Shown here piece after piece: positions 25,804 to 34,423 of a stretch of 64,000 nt of DNA. Every line of letters starts with the position of its first letter. Within the stretch, counting starts at the first letter, position 1. This stretch comes from Acidaminococcus hominis. Its GTDB lineage: Bacteria > Bacillota > Negativicutes > Acidaminococcales > Acidaminococcaceae. The position numbers were made by a program, and so were the translations under genes. The DNA lies in contig NZ_OLMM01000005.1 in the NCBI RefSeq assembly GCF_900291475.1, forward strand, positions 302,591 to 366,590, in the 5' to 3' direction. The notes under the pieces were generated by a model. That model made no database searches and was not told the origin of the DNA. It saw only the letters and a program-made list of their open reading frames with translations.

Positions 25804-27059
25804 CCTGGAAATTGGCTTTTCTGTCTTTGTGGCGGCGGCCCCTGCGCTATGGGCTGCTGATTCTTTTAACCGCCGTAGCCTGTGCCCTTCCGGTTTTTGT
25901 CATCCAGCTGGCAGGGGGCCTATATGAAGGCCTGAACCGGGCTACAGCACCTTTTCCCATTTTGGTGGGGGCCAAAGGCTCCCCCTATCAGCTGGTATTC
26001 AATACGGTGTTTTTGAAGGACCGGCCCATCGGCAATATTCCCTACAGTGAAGTGGACCGGCTCCGGGAAAGCGGCAAGGCAGCCCAGGTGCTGCCCCTGG
26101 CTTTCGGGGACAGCTACCGGGGATTTCGGATTTGCGGGGTAGAGCAGGAGATGTTCTCCTACGCAGATCCAGGGTCCCGGACGCCTTGGCTGCAGCCCCA
26201 GGAAGGCCGGGTTTTTGCCGGCCCGGGCGAAGCCGTGCTGGGGGCGGAGACCGCCCGGCTTACGGGCCTGAAAATCGGGGATAGCTTCAACTCGGTACAT
26301 GGCTTTGCCCTGAAGGGCCACGAGCATCACCATCCCTTTAAGGTGGTGGGCATCCTGAAAAAGGTGGGAGGGCCCTACGACAGTGTAATCCTGATTCCTC
26401 TTGGGGATGTGTGGGAAGAACATGAGCACCAGCACAACGGGGAAACGGCGGAAAGTGAACACGAAGAGCATGAAGAGCATGAAGAGCATGAAGTTCAAGC
26501 CGGGCACCAGAGCGAAGCCAAGGGGGATGTAACGGCCATTTTGGTGCGTCCGGTGGGCTACGGGCAGGCCCTTCAGCTGCTGAGCCAGTACCAGAACAGA
26601 CGGCAGAGTCCTTCTCAAATGATTTTCCCAGCCCAGAACCTGGTAGCCCTGTACGCCATGGTGGGGCAGAGCCGCCACTTCTGGGTGGTCCTGTCCGGAG
26701 GTATGCTTTTGGCAGCGGTCCTGGTGACCCTTTTGGCCCTGTATTGGGACGGCACCTCCCGGATGGAGGAATGGGCCGTCTTCCAGGCCCTGGGTGCTCC
26801 CCTTACCCAGGTAATGAAGCTCCTTTTGGCGGAGCAGTTCCTGCTGCTTTGCGCAGGGGCCGGGGCCGGCTGGCTGCTGGGCTGGGGCGGAAGCCTTTTG
26901 GCCGGCTGGGCGGTGGATACCCAATCCGCCATCCAGATGACCCAGCTGCCGCTATGGCAGGGCGTTTTGGCGCCGGTGCTGCTGATTGCCGTCGGTACCC
27001 TGGGCGGGGTGATTCCCCTGTGGCTTTTGCGGAAACGGGATATTACCCCGTATTTGTAG
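25800..27059 (+). CDS. FtsX-like ABC permease with His/Glu-rich loop (probable metal transport)
   Basis: 419 residues: one membrane segment at about 18-40, a large extracytoplasmic domain, and three membrane segments at the C-terminus (from about 290), the MacB/FtsX layout. The extracytoplasmic domain contains HEHHH (174-178) and an acidic His-rich stretch (207-236, EEHEHQH and repeated EEH). The latter is encoded by a perfect 9-bp tandem repeat. Such loops bind Zn or similar ions. The role is inferred: metal (most likely zinc) handling, perhaps to supply the neighbouring alkaline phosphatase. Confidence 0.82.
   Translation: MTWKLAFLSLWRRPLRYGLLILLTAVACALPVFVIQLAGGLYEGLNRATAPFPILVGAKGSPYQLVFNTVFLKDRPIGNIPYSEVDRLRESGKAAQVLPLAFGDSYRGFRICGVEQEMFSYADPGSRTPWLQPQEGRVFAGPGEAVLGAETARLTGLKIGDSFNSVHGFALKGHEHHHPFKVVGILKKVGGPYDSVILIPLGDVWEEHEHQHNGETAESEHEEHEEHEEHEVQAGHQSEAKGDVTAILVRPVGYGQALQLLSQYQNRRQSPSQMIFPAQNLVALYAMVGQSRHFWVVLSGGMLLAAVLVTLLALYWDGTSRMEEWAVFQALGAPLTQVMKLLLAEQFLLLCAGAGAGWLLGWGGSLLAGWAVDTQSAIQMTQLPLWQGVLAPVLLIAVGTLGGVIPLWLLRKRDITPYL
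26463..26489 (+). repeat. Tandem 9-bp repeat encoding EEH units
   Basis: Three perfect copies of GAAGAGCAT inside the permease gene, followed by a partial copy. In-frame repeat units could change number by slippage without breaking the frame. Confidence 0.9.
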
Positions 27060-27082
27060 GTGACTGAACAGTCGGACCATGT

Positions 27083-27088
27083 TATAAT
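27083..27088 (+). promoter_or_regulatory. -10 element before the LysR gene
   Basis: TATAAT 32 bases before the start codon; no convincing -35 is seen. Confidence 0.4.
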
Positions 27089-27119
27089 CATACACACCTT
27101 AGAGAAAGCAGGCGGAAAA

Positions 27120-28037
27120 ATGACACTGCAGCAATTACGCTACATTGTGGCCATTGCGGAGGCAGGAACCTTCAGCGGGGCCGCCAAAAAACTATATATT
27201 ACCCAGCCCAGTCTGACGAAGACCGTCCGGGAGCTGGAGCGGGAAATGAATATCCAGATTTTTGAACGGACCAACAAGGGGGTCCATTTGTCCCGGGAAG
27301 GGGAAATCTTCCTGGGGTATGCCCGGCAGGTGCTGGAGCAGGCCTCCCTTTTGGAATCCCGGTACAAGAAGCAGGTGGGGGGCAAGCAGGAATTTACCGT
27401 GTCCACCCAGCACTATTCTTTTGCCGTCAATGCGTTTGTGGACCTGATCAAGGAGTACGGGGGAGATACCTACGATTTTAGTCTCCAGGAAACCCAGACC
27501 TATACCATTATCGATGATGTGGCCCACCTGCGCAGCGAAATCGGGATTCTCTACTACAACGATTTCAACAAGGCTGTGCTGCAAAAAATTTTTAAGGCCA
27601 ACGACCTGGTGTTCCAGGAATTGTTTGTGGCCCGCCCCCATGTGTTTCTGAATGCTTCCCATCCTTTGGCGGACCGCAAGTCAGTTACCATGGAGGAGCT
27701 GGCCCCCTACCCCTATTTATCCTATATCCAGGGGGAACACAATGCATTTTATTTCTCGGAAGAAATTTTCAGCACGGTCATCCGGTCCAAAAATATCCGG
27801 GTAACCGACCGGGCTACCCTGTTCAACCTGTTGATTGGGCTCAATGGCTATACCGTATGCAGCGGGGTCATCGACCAGGACCTGAACGGGAAAAGCATTA
27901 TTGCCGTACCCCTGCGGGAGGAGGGCAATATGCACATTGGCCTTTTGACCCATAAGCAGAGCCGGCTCAGCCGGCTGGGCCGCTACTACGTGGAAGCCCT
28001 GGAACGGTATATTGCCGGGTACCAGGGCCGGCACTGA
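27120..28037 (+). CDS. LysR-family transcription regulator
   Basis: 305 residues: N-terminal winged helix (MTLQQLRYIVAIAEAGTFSGAA, ITQPSLTKTVRELE) and a C-terminal effector-binding domain. Its length and the acidic-aromatic effector region resemble CysB/Cbl-unlike, general LysR proteins; the effector is unknown. ATG 27120 is chosen as the family start; the upstream in-frame codon at 27060 would place the promoter -10 inside the gene. Its target is not adjacent in the usual divergent manner. Confidence 0.88.
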   Translation: MTLQQLRYIVAIAEAGTFSGAAKKLYITQPSLTKTVRELEREMNIQIFERTNKGVHLSREGEIFLGYARQVLEQASLLESRYKKQVGGKQEFTVSTQHYSFAVNAFVDLIKEYGGDTYDFSLQETQTYTIIDDVAHLRSEIGILYYNDFNKAVLQKIFKANDLVFQELFVARPHVFLNASHPLADRKSVTMEELAPYPYLSYIQGEHNAFYFSEEIFSTVIRSKNIRVTDRATLFNLLIGLNGYTVCSGVIDQDLNGKSIIAVPLREEGNMHIGLLTHKQSRLSRLGRYYVEALERYIAGYQGRH

Positions 28038-28080
28038 CCCAGGCCGGCGGCAGTGCTGGAAAAACAAAAAAACAGCAAAA

Positions 28081-28110
28081 AACAGGAGCATACAGCTGTA
28101 TGCTCCTGTT
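28081..28110 (-). terminator. 30-bp perfect palindrome, terminator for the minus-strand Ppx gene
   Basis: Both 15-base arms are exact complements (AACAGGAGCATACAG and its reverse complement) with no spacer. On the minus strand it is followed by a T-rich run (TTTTTTGCTGTTTTTTTG); on the plus strand there is no T tail. Confidence 0.8.
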
Positions 28111-28147
28111 GAATCGTCGGGACAATATGCCTTTGTGTTATGGCCGC

Positions 28148-29758
28148 TTAGGGTTCTACGGAAGAATCCGCCGGCAGCAGGGACAGGTCGGAGGGAATGG
28201 CCTTGGGAGGCTGTTCCTCACCAGAGGCGGTGCCGTTTTCCTTGACCACTACGGTCAGCGGCAGGCCCATGGATTTGCGGAACCATTTGCTCAGGAAGGA
28301 CAGCTGGTGCAGTTCCACTGACGGCGTTTGTTCTGCGGTAATGGTCAGGATGGCCGAACCGCTGACAATGGAGGTTTCAATCTCCGAAATAGCGCTGGTC
28401 TGGGTATAATCCAGACATTCTGCCAGGGCCAGCAGCAGGGCACCGGTGCTGAGACGCTTGATATCCACTTCTGGGATGTATTTCCGGTAGGGCTTGTTGC
28501 GCAGGTACCCCCGGTTGATACCGTGGTGCCAGGCGGCCATTATGGCGGTGTAGACCACATCCATATGGTCCAGACCAAAGAGCCGGCCGTTTTCAATCAG
28601 ATAGCCGGTATGCCGGGTATGGTTGTAGTAGTTGATGGCAATGCCGATATCGTGGAGCAGGGCAGCCGTTTCCAAAAGGGGCTGCCATTTGGCAGGCTCC
28701 AGCTGGTGCAGGGACTGCCAGCCCGTAAACAGCTTGGTGGCAAACCGGGCTACCTGCCGGCAGTGGTCTTCGTCCTGGGCGTACAGGTGCAGCAGGTTTT
28801 CCCGGCTGGTTTCCAGAATGTCCGGATCTACCAGGGCCCGGTCCGTATTGTGGTGCAGGTATTCCGAGAACAGCCCTTCCCGCAGCCCGCAGCCGGAAAT
28901 TACTAGCTTCCGGGCTTTGCTCCGGTCGGCCAGAGCTTTGATAATGGTGGAGCCGGCGATGATCACATCCGCCCGGTCACTGCTGAGGCCGGGAATTCGG
29001 CGCCGCATGGCCAGGGTGGTGTTGGGCAGGGTCTTGTACCATTCTTTGAAGTCCTGGATAGGGTACTGGTAATTGTGGAGCTTGGAGGAAAAATACTTCA
29101 CCCGCTTTTGCTCAATCTTCCCTACGGAACGGGCCGTACCGCCCACGCCTACCAGCGGCAGGCCGCAGCCCGCCAGCCAGGGAGCTTTCTCCATCTGCTC
29201 GGCAATGGCCCGGCGCATTTTGTTCAGGGCGGCAGGATCCGCCGTATTGTTCAGCTTGAAGTTTTTGGTCAGGTTGACGCAGCCAATGGGCAGGCTGATG
29301 GAATCCACCAGTTTCCGGTCCTTCACCAAAATCACTTCTGTAGAAGCACCGCCCAAGTCAAAGACCAGGGCATCCTTCACAGGAATGGTGTTGATGACGC
29401 CCAAATAGCTGAGGAAGGCTTCGGTTTTCCCGGAAATGATTTCCAGGGAAATGCCGGAAGCTTCTGAAGCTGCCTTGGCCAGCTTCAGCCCGTTGGGGGC
29501 ATTACGGATGGCAGCAGTGGCTACGGCAATGGTTTCATCTACATGAAAAACCCGGCACATGGAGGCAAAGTTCTTCAGGCAGGTAATGGTGGCGGAAAAG
29601 GCTTCTTCCGTCAGATAGCCATTCCGATCTGTTTTTAGTGCCAGCCGCAGCGGATCTTTCTGATTGTAGATCAGGTTGCTGGCCTGAAAGGTGTGGACTT
29701 CCATAATGACCAAACGCGCAGAGTTTGAGCCCACATCGATGATGGCAATTCGTTTCAT
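28148..29758 (-). CDS. ppx: Ppx/GppA phosphatase with HD domain (exopolyphosphatase)
   Basis: Degrades polyphosphate or pppGpp. 536 residues: actin-like Ppx/GppA core with IIDVGSNS (7-13), the catalytic glutamate region ISGKTEAFLSYLGV (108-121), DLGGAST (134-140), VGGTARS (205-211), and a C-terminal HD domain (LLHDIG, H369-D370). All key residues are present. The start at 29758 has GGGGGATC upstream; the longer open frame beyond it is not used. Divergent from a second Ppx-like gene. Confidence 0.9.
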   Translation of the reverse strand: MKRIAIIDVGSNSARLVIMEVHTFQASNLIYNQKDPLRLALKTDRNGYLTEEAFSATITCLKNFASMCRVFHVDETIAVATAAIRNAPNGLKLAKAASEASGISLEIISGKTEAFLSYLGVINTIPVKDALVFDLGGASTEVILVKDRKLVDSISLPIGCVNLTKNFKLNNTADPAALNKMRRAIAEQMEKAPWLAGCGLPLVGVGGTARSVGKIEQKRVKYFSSKLHNYQYPIQDFKEWYKTLPNTTLAMRRRIPGLSSDRADVIIAGSTIIKALADRSKARKLVISGCGLREGLFSEYLHHNTDRALVDPDILETSRENLLHLYAQDEDHCRQVARFATKLFTGWQSLHQLEPAKWQPLLETAALLHDIGIAINYYNHTRHTGYLIENGRLFGLDHMDVVYTAIMAAWHHGINRGYLRNKPYRKYIPEVDIKRLSTGALLLALAECLDYTQTSAISEIETSIVSGSAILTITAEQTPSVELHQLSFLSKWFRKSMGLPLTVVVKENGTASGEEQPPKAIPSDLSLLPADSSVEP

Positions 29759-29829
29759 AGGATCCCCCGGTTTCTGTAGAGTAAAAATGCTGTTTTTTTC
29801 TATAATTATTAGTGATAAACTAAAATAAG

Positions 29830-29835
29830 TATAAC
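29830..29835 (+). promoter_or_regulatory. Possible -10 of the Ppx-like/ppk operon
   Basis: TATAAC in the 135-bp AT-rich gap between divergent genes; the -35 is poor. Confidence 0.35.
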
Positions 29836-29893
29836 ACGATTGCTGGCCCAGGTGGTAATAAAAACGGGGTATGGCCAGAGCAGAGGAGGACAT

Positions 29894-31456
29894 ATGACAA
29901 AAAAGAAACTGCGCTCTGCAGCGGTAATCCATTTGGGGTCTGAAAATATTACCATGCAGATTATTGAATATACAACATTAAACGATATCCGGGTAGTGGA
30001 TGAGGTCCGGCACCGGGTACGGCTGGGGGAGGAGGCTTTCCAGACCCGGAAAATCTCTTTTGGCACTACCCGGCAGATTGTGGAGATTCTCCAGGGCTAC
30101 CGGCAGCTGATGCGGGACTTTGGGGTGACGGACTATATCCTCCAGGCTACCACAGCGGTGCGGGAAGCCCAAAACCAGCAGTTCTTCCTGGATCAGGTCC
30201 AGATCAAGACGGGCTTCCAGATTGAAGTGGTGAATATGTCCCAGGAAATCTACACCAAACTGGCTTCCCTGGTGCGCACCATTGGGGTGGAGGACGAACA
30301 GAGCTTGCCCCGGGACGGCATTCTTTTAGCGGATATTTCTTCCGGCGGGCTGGGGCTGACCCTGCTGAAAAACCGGGAAATCCGCTTCCAGCAGAACCTC
30401 CATGTGGGGCTGGTGCGAATGAAGGAACAGTTTACCCGGAACGAGCGGTCCAGCAGTCATTTTGAGCGGGCCCTGAACGAATATATCCATGCCCGGCTGG
30501 TGGCCGTGGCAGAAGAACTGGCCAAGGAAGATATTGTGACCCTGGTGCTGACCGGTACGGAAAGCCAGTCCCTGTTCGATATGTTTGCCCAAGCGGCTGG
30601 GGGGCATGAAATCCCCTCCTTTACGGCCGAACAGGTGGAAGAATTTTACCAGCGGATCCACCGGCTCAGCGAAGCCCAATTGGACAAACTGTTTAAGCTG
30701 GACCGGGAAGAAGGGGAAACGGCCCTGCCGGCTACCGCCCTGTGCCGCCAGCTGATGCAGCTGTCCGGGGCCCGGCAGGTGATTATGCCCCAGGATCGGT
30801 TCATTGATGGCATGAAGATTCTCTATATTGCCCGGCAATTGCAGGATCCCTTCCTTCAGGCTATGGAAGAACTTCAGATGAGTCTGGTGCGCAGCATGGG
30901 CAGCCGCTTCTACTATGATGCACCCCACGCTGCCTGGGTGGAAAAACGGGCCAGCCAGCTGTTTGATGTACTGGCTCCGTCCCAGGGCCTGACCCAAGTG
31001 GACAAGGTGCTGCTGCAGACGGCAGCCTACCTGCACAATATCGGCAAGTACGTGTCCCTGCGCAACTACAATGTGTACAACTACAATTTGATCAGCACGG
31101 CGGATATTCTGGGCTTTAGTGAGGAGCAGTGCCGGATTGTAGCCCAGATTACCTACCTGTACACCTTGAACCGGCCGGAGCTCCAGGGCTCGGATATCCT
31201 GCCTCTGGCGCCCCAGATTACGCCCCAGGTAGCCAAACTGGCCGCCATTCTTCGGGCAGCGGATTCCCTGGACGTCAGTGGCAAACAGAAAATCAAAGAC
31301 TGCACCATGTCCATCAAGGGGGATGAACTGAAGGTGACGGTAAAAAGCCGGGAAGATTTGGCGTTGGAAGAATGGACGTTCAGCCGGAGGGGCAGTTTCT
31401 TTGAGGAAGTCTTTGGACTGCACCTGGTGCTGGAGAAAGCGGGGAGTGGAAAATGA
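29894..31456 (+). CDS. Second Ppx/GppA-like protein, active site degenerate
   Basis: 520 residues with the same two-part layout as the divergent neighbour (Ppx/GppA core plus HD-like C-terminus). The phosphate-binding motifs are altered: HLGSEN (13-18) replaces DVGSNS and DISSGGLGL (147-155) replaces DLGGAST; the HD pair is HN (H381-N382). It may therefore bind polyphosphate or (p)ppGpp without efficient hydrolysis, acting as a regulator (inference). ATG 29894 follows GAGGAGGA. Its stop overlaps the ppk start (ATGA), so the two are coupled. Confidence 0.82.
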   Translation: MTKKKLRSAAVIHLGSENITMQIIEYTTLNDIRVVDEVRHRVRLGEEAFQTRKISFGTTRQIVEILQGYRQLMRDFGVTDYILQATTAVREAQNQQFFLDQVQIKTGFQIEVVNMSQEIYTKLASLVRTIGVEDEQSLPRDGILLADISSGGLGLTLLKNREIRFQQNLHVGLVRMKEQFTRNERSSSHFERALNEYIHARLVAVAEELAKEDIVTLVLTGTESQSLFDMFAQAAGGHEIPSFTAEQVEEFYQRIHRLSEAQLDKLFKLDREEGETALPATALCRQLMQLSGARQVIMPQDRFIDGMKILYIARQLQDPFLQAMEELQMSLVRSMGSRFYYDAPHAAWVEKRASQLFDVLAPSQGLTQVDKVLLQTAAYLHNIGKYVSLRNYNVYNYNLISTADILGFSEEQCRIVAQITYLYTLNRPELQGSDILPLAPQITPQVAKLAAILRAADSLDVSGKQKIKDCTMSIKGDELKVTVKSREDLALEEWTFSRRGSFFEEVFGLHLVLEKAGSGK

Positions 31457-33564
31457 TAACAGCTTTAAATAAACCGGAATACTATGTCAATCGGGAACTC
31501 AGCTGGCTGAAATTCAACCTGCGGGTACTGAAGGAGGCTGGGGTAAGAAATCTGCCCCTGCTGGAGCGGCTGCGCTTTGTGGCCATTTCTGCCTCCAACC
31601 TGGACGAATTCTTCATGGTCCGGGTGGCCGGGCTCATTGACCGGCTGGAAGCCGGGGACGAACGGCTGGATGCGGCTGGCCTCAGCGTTTCCGACCAGCT
31701 GCGGCAGATTTCCCTGGCGGCCCACAACGAAATGAAATTAAAGTACCGCTACTTTTTTGCCCTGCTCAATGAGCTGGAAAAGTACGCCGTCAAGTTCCGC
31801 CGGGTAAAGGATGTAACCCCGGCCCAGCGGGAAGAACTGGAACGGTATTACCAGGATATGGTGTTCCCGGTGCTGACCCCCATGGCGGTGGATGCGGCCC
31901 GGCCCTTTCCGTTCCTGGCCAACCGTTCCCTGAACCTGGCCATTGAACTGAAGAACAAGGACGGAGAACAGCGAATTGCCTTTATCCAGGTGCCTTCTGT
32001 ATTGCCCCGTTTCATTTCCCTGGAAGAAGAAAATAATGCCCGGAGCTTTGTGTTCCTGGAAGATTTGATCATGGCCCACTGCCAGGACCTGTTCAAAGGC
32101 CTGACCATTGTGGATATGGTTCCCTTCCGGATTACCCGGGACTCGGACCTGGAAGTGGAAGAAGATGCCACCCAGGACCTGATGAAGGAAATCGAACGGT
32201 CCCTGCGGAAACGGAAAAGAGGGGCGGCCGTCCGGCTGGAAATCAACCCCACGGACAGCCAGTTCCTGCAAAAATTCCTGATGCAGAACCTGGAACTGGA
32301 CCGGGACGATGTGTACGAAATCAAGGGCCCTCTGGACCTGACTTTCCTCAATAAGTTCATCGACCTGCCGGGGATGGAACAGTGGAAATTTTCCCCGTAT
32401 ACGGCCCAGCAGCCGGAAGAACTGCCGGATTATGAGGACCTGTTTGGCAAAATCCGGGAGCACGATATCCTGCTCCACCACCCCTATGAAAGCTTTGACC
32501 CCATTGTAAAACTCCTGGCCACGGCGGCAGAGGACCCGGCGGTCCTGGCCATCAAGGTAACCCTGTACCGGGTCAGCGGCAATTCGCCCCTGGTAGCGTC
32601 CCTGGCCCGGGCAGCAGAAAACGGCAAACAGGTTACGGCCCTGGTGGAACTGAAGGCCCGGTTTGACGAAGAAAACAACATTGTCTGGGCAAGACGCCTG
32701 GAGCAGGCCGGCTGCCACGTTATCTACGGACTCATGGGCCTGAAGACCCACTCCAAGATTATCCTGATTGTCCGGAAAGAAGCGGACGGCATCAAGCGGT
32801 ATGTCCATCTGGGCACCGGCAACTACAACGACAAGACGGCCAAGCTGTACACGGACCTGGGCCTCTTGACCTCCAATGACCAATTCGGCCAGGACGCTTC
32901 CAGCTTCTTTAACGTCATCAGCGGCTATTCGGAGCCTCCGGCCATGAACAAGCTGGTGATGGCACCCCTGGGCCTGAGAGAAAAGATGAATGAACTGATT
33001 GAGCGGGAAATCGCAGTGGCCAAAAGAGGGGGAGAAGCCCACATTGTGGCCAAGATGAACTCCCTGATTGACCAGCCCATTATCCAGAAGTACTATGAGG
33101 CCTCTCAGGCCGGGGTGAAAATCGATCTGATTGTCCGGGGTATCTGCGGCCTGAGACCGGGGATTCCCGGAGTCAGCGAAAACATCACCGTCCGGTCCAT
33201 TATTGGCCGGTTCCTGGAACACAGCCGGGTGTACTATTTTGCCAACGGCGGGGAAGAAGAACTGTACCTGTCCAGTGCGGATATGATGCCCCGGAACCTG
33301 AACGACCGGGTGGAACTGCTGTTCCCGGTGGAGCGGCGGGTCCATATTGACCGGATCAAGAGCTTCCTGGACCTGTGCCTCAGGGACAATGTAGGGGCCC
33401 ATGTTATGCTCTCCAATGGCACCTACCGCCGGGCTTACCCCCACGGCAGACAGAAAATCAGCGTGCAGGCGGCCCTGATGAAGCGGGCCAAGGACAATGC
33501 CCCCAAAAAGGAAATGCCCATGGAACAGCGGCTGAAGCCCATGTACCATAAGGAAAATGTATAG
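31453..33564 (+). CDS. ppk: Polyphosphate kinase 1
   Basis: Makes long-chain polyphosphate from ATP, reversibly. 703 residues, full length: N-terminal domain, head domain, and two C-terminal phospholipase-D-like domains. The autophosphorylated histidine is H433 in GLKTHSKIILIVR; the second conserved block is RYVHLGTGNYNDKTA. Coupled to the upstream Ppx-like gene by a 4-base overlap. A strong terminator follows. Confidence 0.97.
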   Translation: MITALNKPEYYVNRELSWLKFNLRVLKEAGVRNLPLLERLRFVAISASNLDEFFMVRVAGLIDRLEAGDERLDAAGLSVSDQLRQISLAAHNEMKLKYRYFFALLNELEKYAVKFRRVKDVTPAQREELERYYQDMVFPVLTPMAVDAARPFPFLANRSLNLAIELKNKDGEQRIAFIQVPSVLPRFISLEEENNARSFVFLEDLIMAHCQDLFKGLTIVDMVPFRITRDSDLEVEEDATQDLMKEIERSLRKRKRGAAVRLEINPTDSQFLQKFLMQNLELDRDDVYEIKGPLDLTFLNKFIDLPGMEQWKFSPYTAQQPEELPDYEDLFGKIREHDILLHHPYESFDPIVKLLATAAEDPAVLAIKVTLYRVSGNSPLVASLARAAENGKQVTALVELKARFDEENNIVWARRLEQAGCHVIYGLMGLKTHSKIILIVRKEADGIKRYVHLGTGNYNDKTAKLYTDLGLLTSNDQFGQDASSFFNVISGYSEPPAMNKLVMAPLGLREKMNELIEREIAVAKRGGEAHIVAKMNSLIDQPIIQKYYEASQAGVKIDLIVRGICGLRPGIPGVSENITVRSIIGRFLEHSRVYYFANGGEEELYLSSADMMPRNLNDRVELLFPVERRVHIDRIKSFLDLCLRDNVGAHVMLSNGTYRRAYPHGRQKISVQAALMKRAKDNAPKKEMPMEQRLKPMYHKENV

Positions 33565-33579
33565 CAGGAAACCTTCCAG

Positions 33580-33612
33580 GAGCTGCACCCCCGTTGGTGC
33601 AGCTCTCTTTTT
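33580..33612 (+). terminator. Terminator of ppk
   Basis: GAGCTGCACC/GGTGCAGCTC followed by TCTTTTT. Confidence 0.9.
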
Positions 33613-33674
33613 GGGCCAGAAGCGCCTGGAGCGGCCGCCTGGGGCAGTACCTCTATTCTTTTGACCAAAAAATG

Positions 33675-33683
33675 TGATATAAT
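33675..33683 (+). promoter_or_regulatory. Extended -10 promoter
   Basis: TGATATAAT (TG-N-TATAAT); a TTGACC at 33661 is too close to serve as -35. Confidence 0.5.
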
Positions 33684-33716
33684 GTCCCCATCATAGAAAG
33701 AGGTGCGAAACAAGCT

Positions 33717-34025
33717 ATGGCAATTCAAAGCGTAACACTTAACTACGAAGGCCATTACGGCTATTTGGATTATAACGAAGAAACCAAGGAGATGACGGTC
33801 TTCATTCCCGACGCGGAAGAAGCGGCCCAGCGGGTCCGGGACTTCCTGGCGGAACCCAAGACCATGGAAGTTCCCACAGATGAATGTACCTACCATTTTG
33901 GACCGGTAACGGTGGATGCCAAAAACAGCTGGCAGGAATGTGAACAGGTGCTGACCCGTCTGTGGGTACATACAGGTGTTTTGGTGGAATGGAGCATGCC
34001 GCCCCGTATGACCAACGATTTATGA
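33717..34025 (+). CDS. Small conserved-looking protein of unknown function
   Basis: Not recognised. 102 residues, soluble and acidic, no signal peptide. The middle has alternating strands and a helix (TKEMTVFIPDAEEAAQRVRDFL), two cysteines (in DECTY and QECEQ), and a tryptophan-rich end. It has its own extended -10 promoter, AAAGAGGTG ribosome site, and codon use like its neighbours, so it is probably real. It lies between ppk and the DnaA-box region. Confidence 0.7.
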   Translation: MAIQSVTLNYEGHYGYLDYNEETKEMTVFIPDAEEAAQRVRDFLAEPKTMEVPTDECTYHFGPVTVDAKNSWQECEQVLTRLWVHTGVLVEWSMPPRMTNDL

Positions 34026-34027
34026 AC

Positions 34028-34337
34028 TTATCCACAGAGTTATCCACTATAAGCACTGTGCCTGTGGAATCAGTGGATAACTTCTGGGGAAAATGTGGAA
34101 AAGTCCCTGGGCTCTTATTCACAGGCTGTGGATAAAGCCTGGGGAAAGTTTGTTTTCCCAGAGGGAAATTGACCTGCAAAAAGGGAAACAAACCTGAATG
34201 ATTTTGGGAAAAAGCCCCGCTGTATGCGGCTTTTGGCCACTTTTCCTTTTGCCCTGTACGGGGCCGGAAAAAGGGCTGGCGGCGGGCGCCTTTATCCACA
34301 GCGGGGGTTTGGCACTGTGGATAAAGCTTGTGGATAA
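34028..34337. other. DnaA-box cluster
   Basis: Six exact TTATNCACA boxes: 34028-34036 (+), 34115-34123 (+), 34127-34135 (-), 34292-34300 (+), 34316-34324 (-), 34329-34337 (-). Near matches occur at 34040-34048, 34072-34080 and 34094-34102. Two subclusters flank about 155 bp with no boxes. The region has no coding potential. Adjacent genes are not dnaA or dnaN, and no long AT-rich unwinding stretch is obvious. Confidence 0.85.
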
Positions 34338-34423
34338 CCCGGTGGAAACTTGGGGAAAACAGCAGATAAACAGTGAAAAACCGGGCTTGCCCGGGAATCA
34401 AATACCAGCAAGGAGGCTGTATT

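Noticed and set aside
26463..26489. CRISPR or mobile-element repeat
   Set aside because: It is an in-frame coding micro-repeat; no spaced direct repeats, transposase, integrase or terminal inverted repeats were seen anywhere in the window.
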